NCBI RefSeq assembly: GCF_023100805.1
Contig: NZ_CP095855.1
Location: 248,001 to 312,000, forward strand
From: Chitinophaga filiformis
GTDB taxonomy: Bacteria; Bacteroidota; Bacteroidia; Chitinophagales; Chitinophagaceae
Direction of reading: 5' to 3'
DNA length: 64,000 nt
A model generated the notes under the pieces. That model saw only the letters and a list, made by a program, of their open reading frames with translations, made no database searches and was not told where the DNA came from. Positions 61,193 through 64,000 of this stretch are shown one piece after another; the first letter of the stretch is position 1; every line of letters starts with the position of its first letter. A program made the position numbers and the translations under genes.

Positions 61193-61942
61193 ATGAAAAA
61201 GTTAGAAAATAAAGTTGCCGTGATTACTGGTGGTAACAGCGGCATTGGTTTAGCAACCGCCCAATTATTTGCACGGCAAGGTGCCCGTGTTGTCATTACC
61301 GGCAGAAATCAGCAAACGTTGGACAGCGCAATAAGCCAGATAGGCTTTGATGCAATAGGCGTGGCTAGTAACACGGCTGATCTGACTCAAATAGATCAAC
61401 TGTACCAGCAGGTATATCAAACTTTTGGAAAAATAGATATCCTGGCCATTAATGCAGGCGTTTATGTAACCGGACCATTAAGCGACTATACTGAAGCCAT
61501 GTTCGACCAAACCAGTGATATCAATTTCAAGGGTGTTTTCTTCTCGGTGCAAAAAGCATTGCCTTACCTGAATGATGGCGCCTCCATTGTCCTGACAGGT
61601 TCAACTGTCAGTGATAAAGGCCTGCCCACTATTGCTGCCTATGCGGCTACAAAAGCAGCCGTCCGCTCACTAGCCCGTAGCTTTTCCGCAGAACTGCTGG
61701 AAAGGAAAATCCGTGTAAACGTGTTGTCTCCCGGCCCGGTTGATACACCCGTATTTGAAAGGAGTGGTGCCAGCCAGGAAGAAATTGCCGGTGCTAAAGC
61801 CTATATGGCACAAGCCACGCCCGTTAAGCGCATGGGTACTACGGAAGAGATGGCCCAGGCCTTTCTTTACCTCGCCTCAGACGACTCCAAATTTATGGTA
61901 GGTGGTGAACTATTGTTGGATGGCGGACTAAGAACTTTATAA
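61193..61942 (+). CDS. SDR-family oxidoreductase
   Basis: NAD(P)-dependent short-chain dehydrogenase, 249 residues from the ATG 61193; an in-frame start at 61148 lies within the promoter and is rejected. VAVITGGNSGIGLATAQLFARQGARVVITGRN is the cofactor-binding TGxxxGIG fold. INAGVYVTGP has the NAG motif. Catalytic SYK: Ser in LTGSTVSDKG, Tyr and Lys in AAYAATKAAV. LSPGPVDTPVFER and MVGGELLLDGG are typical of the classical SDR tail. The substrate is unknown, but it is in the AraC-controlled group near a C-C hydrolase-like crotonase, so it could reduce or oxidise a ketone. Own terminator follows. Confidence 0.93.
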   Translation: MKKLENKVAVITGGNSGIGLATAQLFARQGARVVITGRNQQTLDSAISQIGFDAIGVASNTADLTQIDQLYQQVYQTFGKIDILAINAGVYVTGPLSDYTEAMFDQTSDINFKGVFFSVQKALPYLNDGASIVLTGSTVSDKGLPTIAAYAATKAAVRSLARSFSAELLERKIRVNVLSPGPVDTPVFERSGASQEEIAGAKAYMAQATPVKRMGTTEEMAQAFLYLASDDSKFMVGGELLLDGGLRTL

Positions 61943-61953
61943 TCTGTAACAGC

Positions 61954-62000
61954 GCCTCCTGCCTAAAAGGCCTCTTTTATGCAAGGAGGCCTTTCTTTTT
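61954..62000 (+). terminator. Terminator after the SDR gene
   Basis: GCCTCCT and AGGAGGC arms with a nested stem inside, followed by CTTTCTTTTT. Confidence 0.8.
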
Positions 62001-62104
62001 AATAGATTAAGCCTTACCAATCCCTTATTAAATACCTGGTCGAATTACAGTAAAGAGCGTATAGAAGAAAACTGCTTAAAGAAAATCACTGAAGAGAAGA
62101 TTTT

Positions 62105-62159
62105 ACATGCAGTCGGGAATTCTCTCTATTCATCGGCCCAGGCCTTAGCTGCACCTTTG
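62105..62159 (+). promoter_or_regulatory. Promoter with operator box, copy 2 (AhpD-like gene)
   Basis: Same arrangement as at 61110: ACATGC, 4 nt, GGGAATTCTCTCTATTC (62115-62131), 16 nt, GCTGCACCTTTGTA, with CACCTTTG at 62152-62159. The intervening 4-nt and 16-nt stretches differ, so the elements, not the whole region, are conserved. Confidence 0.75.
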
Positions 62160-62200
62160 TAAGGTCAAAAGACAATAACAAAAATCTAAATAATTAAATC

Positions 62201-62749
62201 ATGAAAAATTTCCCGGTTCCAACCAAAGAACAAGTTTCTCCAGCCAATCAAACCATTTTCGAAAACCTCAATGGCATGGTAGGTTTTGTGCCAAACCTGT
62301 ATGCCATCTTCGGTCACTCTGACACCGCTTTAAGCGATTACCTGGCTTTGCAAAACAGAAAATCATCTGTTCGTGCCAAAGAGCGTGAAGTAATCAATTT
62401 AGTGGTTAGCCAGGTTAATAACTGTTCTTATTGCTTAAGCGCTCATACGCAGTTAGCCAAAATGAACGGCTTTACCGATGAGCAGATTTTAGATATTCGC
62501 CGTGCAAACATCAGCTTCGACGTTAAGCTGGATGCATTAGCTAAACTGGTAAAAAGCGCTACAGAGAACCGAGGCCATGTAAGATCAGAAGTCCTAGAAA
62601 GTTTCTTCGCAGCTGGCTACACAGAAGCTAACCTGATAGACGTAGTCATCGTGATCGGCGATAAGATCATCACCAACTACCTGCATGCCTTAACTGATGT
62701 TCCGGTTGACTGGCCTTTAGCTCCTGAACTGGAAACTGCTACCGTTTAA
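62201..62749 (+). CDS. AhpD-like / carboxymuconolactone decarboxylase family protein
   Basis: 182-residue CMD-fold protein. REVINLVVSQVNNCSYCLSAHTQLAKMNG contains the ExnCxxCxxxH pattern of AhpD-type alkylhydroperoxidases (the CSYC and following His). It has no signal peptide and is cytosolic. The closest use is thiol-dependent peroxide reduction or a related dehydrogenase-assisted reaction. The gene has its own promoter with the duplicated operator box, so it is coregulated with the SDR gene. It uses TTA leucine codons very often, unlike most genes of the window. Followed 77 bp later by the OCH-like gene. Confidence 0.92.
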   Translation: MKNFPVPTKEQVSPANQTIFENLNGMVGFVPNLYAIFGHSDTALSDYLALQNRKSSVRAKEREVINLVVSQVNNCSYCLSAHTQLAKMNGFTDEQILDIRRANISFDVKLDALAKLVKSATENRGHVRSEVLESFFAAGYTEANLIDVVIVIGDKIITNYLHALTDVPVDWPLAPELETATV

Positions 62750-62826
62750 CAACACCGGGAAGTGGTTTTCAGCTCCCTTTTTTACCTTAATTATCTCTTC
62801 TGTTATTTCTAAAAACAAACCATACC

Positions 62827-63627
62827 GTGAACACTTACAACACTCCAGCATATTTTACCCGTTTTGAGCACCTGAATATGAGCCGTACCGTTAACGGTGT
62901 ATTAACCGTTCGTTTTAACACTAACGGAGGCCCGATTATATTCACTGGTACTGACCACCGCGAATTCGTAGAGGCTTTCAGCCAGATTGCCCAGGACAGA
63001 GATAATAAAGTGGTCATTTTAACCGGTACAGGCGATGAATTTTTTGCACAGATAGACGGACCAAGTTTAGGCGATATCACTAATCCCCGCGATTGGGATA
63101 AGACCTGGTGGGAAGGCCAGCAATCCCTGCAGAACCTGACCAGCATTGGCGTACCGGTTATCTCGGCCGTTAACGGGCCCGCTATCGTACATTCTGAGTT
63201 TGCCCTGACTGCAGACATTATCCTGGCCAGCGAAAAAGCTTATTTCCAGGATTACCCGCACTTAACTTTCGGTATAGTTCCCGGAGATGGTATGCAAACT
63301 GTTTGGGCGCGAGCTTTAGGCGAGTACCGCAACAAGTACTTCCATTATACGCAACAAAAAATTACTGCTGCTGAGGCTAAAACATTAGGCGTAGTAGCGG
63401 AAGTATTGCCAGATAATAGTGCGCTGCTTGCCCGGGCAAATGAATTAGCAGAACAGCTACTTAGTATTCCCGAATTAACCCGTCGCCATATGCGTGCGAT
63501 GTTTGTTGCACCACTTCGCAAAGCTTTATTAGAACAGGTAGGTTATGGTTTAGCCGTAGAAGGCATTACAGCTACAGACCTTAGAATTGCCACCGAAGAA
63601 AAAGCTAAACAAGAAAATAATACTTAA
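62827..63627 (+). CDS. 6-oxocamphor hydrolase-like crotonase (C-C bond hydrolase)
   Basis: 266-residue crotonase-fold protein starting at GTG 62827. It lacks the canonical GGGCEL oxyanion box of enoyl-CoA hydratases (position reads NGPAIVHSEFALTADI). From memory of the family, 6-oxocamphor hydrolase uses His122, His145, Asp154 and Glu244 to cleave beta-diketones by a retro-Claisen reaction. Here H122 (in AIVHSE), H145 (in DYPHLTFG), D154 (in IVPGDG) and E245 (in GLAVEG) occupy the same spacing, and ASEKAYFQD and VPGDGMQTVWARALGEYRNKYF resemble OCH. I therefore infer a CoA-independent diketone hydrolase. It is TTA-rich and follows the AhpD-like gene. Confidence 0.82.
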   Translation: MNTYNTPAYFTRFEHLNMSRTVNGVLTVRFNTNGGPIIFTGTDHREFVEAFSQIAQDRDNKVVILTGTGDEFFAQIDGPSLGDITNPRDWDKTWWEGQQSLQNLTSIGVPVISAVNGPAIVHSEFALTADIILASEKAYFQDYPHLTFGIVPGDGMQTVWARALGEYRNKYFHYTQQKITAAEAKTLGVVAEVLPDNSALLARANELAEQLLSIPELTRRHMRAMFVAPLRKALLEQVGYGLAVEGITATDLRIATEEKAKQENNT

Positions 63628-63639
63628 CAAACATCCACA

Positions 63640-64000
63640 ATGAACACACAACTTACAGATACCGTAACCTTAGCCACCGAACTGGCAGACTTTCAACAAT
63701 CATGGAATGCCAAAGCCCCCGCAGGCCTGCAGGATAAATTTGAGAACGGGATAGAAGAAACTAAACCGTTAAACGATGCTGCTTTAAAGGTTGGCGATAC
63801 AGCTCCCGATTTTGAACTGAACAATGCTTCGAACAAACAGGTGAAACTCTCTGCATTACTACAACAAGGTCCGGTAATACTGAGCTGGTACCGGGGCGGC
63901 TGGTGCCCGTATTGTAATATCCAGTTGCGCTATCTGCAAAGCTACTTGTCCCATTTTAAAGCTGCAGGCGCTGCGCTGGTTGCCTTGTCTCCTGAGCTAC
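63640..64000 (+). CDS. Peroxiredoxin-like protein, N-terminal part, cut by the window edge
   Basis: Thioredoxin-fold AhpC/TSA-type protein. The start is the ATG at 63640, 12 bp after the OCH-like stop; about 120 residues are visible. The motif ILSWYRGGWCPYCNIQLRYLQ carries the peroxidatic-like WCPYC, here with a CxxC pair, as in the Bacteroidota peroxiredoxin-like subgroup. VGDTAPDFELNNASNKQVKLSALLQQGPV precedes it. The C-terminal part is outside the window. With the AhpD-like gene, it suggests a peroxide-handling function for the cluster. Confidence 0.88.
   Translation, partial: MNTQLTDTVTLATELADFQQSWNAKAPAGLQDKFENGIEETKPLNDAALKVGDTAPDFELNNASNKQVKLSALLQQGPVILSWYRGGWCPYCNIQLRYLQSYLSHFKAAGAALVALSPEL

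Overview
The window reads as a chromosomal segment of a Bacteroidota bacterium close to Chitinophaga (Chitinophagaceae). This rests on the gliding genes gldB, gldF and gldG, two TonB-dependent outer-membrane receptors, a fused MurF/alanine racemase, lipoproteins with Bacteroidota-type lipoboxes, DUF1501/DUF1800 and DUF5777 proteins, weak Shine-Dalgarno sequences, and many copies of the Bacteroidota housekeeping promoter -7 box (TAnnTTTG). No CRISPR array, rRNA operon or intact insertion sequence was seen.

Layout. 1-3.5 kb: mreB-mreC-mreD-mrdA cell-shape cluster on the minus strand, cut by the window edge. 3.85-9.6 kb: purD, then two peptide importers (POT and OPT) separated by a very long perfect palindrome. 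9.7-12.9 kb: a lipoprotein and a DUF1501/DUF1800 export pair. 13-23.5 kb: molybdenum cofactor genes (moeA, moaC, mobA, moaE, moaD, moeB-rhodanese), interleaved with two small unknown ORFs, a DUF7009-type protein, a TonB siderophore receptor with a PepSY partner, a TauE/SafE exporter and a GNAT enzyme. 23.5-28.4 kb: serS, nadE, a beta-barrel protein, gldB. 28.4-29.5 kb: a zeta-toxin-like ATPase with a small partner. 29.5-33.4 kb: an RNase Z-like hydrolase, apaG, a small HExxH-like protein and a DUF5777/YceI/heme-lipoprotein operon. 33.6-43.7 kb: murF, methylmalonyl-CoA epimerase, cysteine desulfurase with an unusual IscU-like scaffold, gldF-gldG, fused MurF-Alr, lspA. 44-48.1 kb: a TonB receptor and a TauE/SafE exporter that share an operator-like palindrome at their promoters. 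48.2-59.4 kb: fumC, enoyl-CoA hydratase, a B12-binding mutase subunit, glnS, gltX, polysaccharide deacetylase, a lipoprotein, tatD, ansA.

59.4-64 kb differs in character. A tRNA-Ser(GGA) is followed by a broken gene whose C-terminus looks like a site-specific recombinase. After it come an AraC-type regulator, an SDR oxidoreductase, an AhpD-like protein, a crotonase-fold protein that keeps the catalytic residues of 6-oxocamphor hydrolase, and a peroxiredoxin-like protein cut by the window edge. Two genes here share a duplicated promoter/operator with identical spacing, and the last genes use TTA leucine codons much more than the rest of the window. This is the best candidate for an acquired, little-described system: an AraC-controlled set combining a C-C bond hydrolase with redox and peroxide enzymes.

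Other notable signals are the 46-bp perfect inverted repeat between the peptide transporters, the IscU homologue lacking its first cluster cysteine, and the shared GTCTA-N9-TAGAC element that begins on the last base of two separate -7 boxes.
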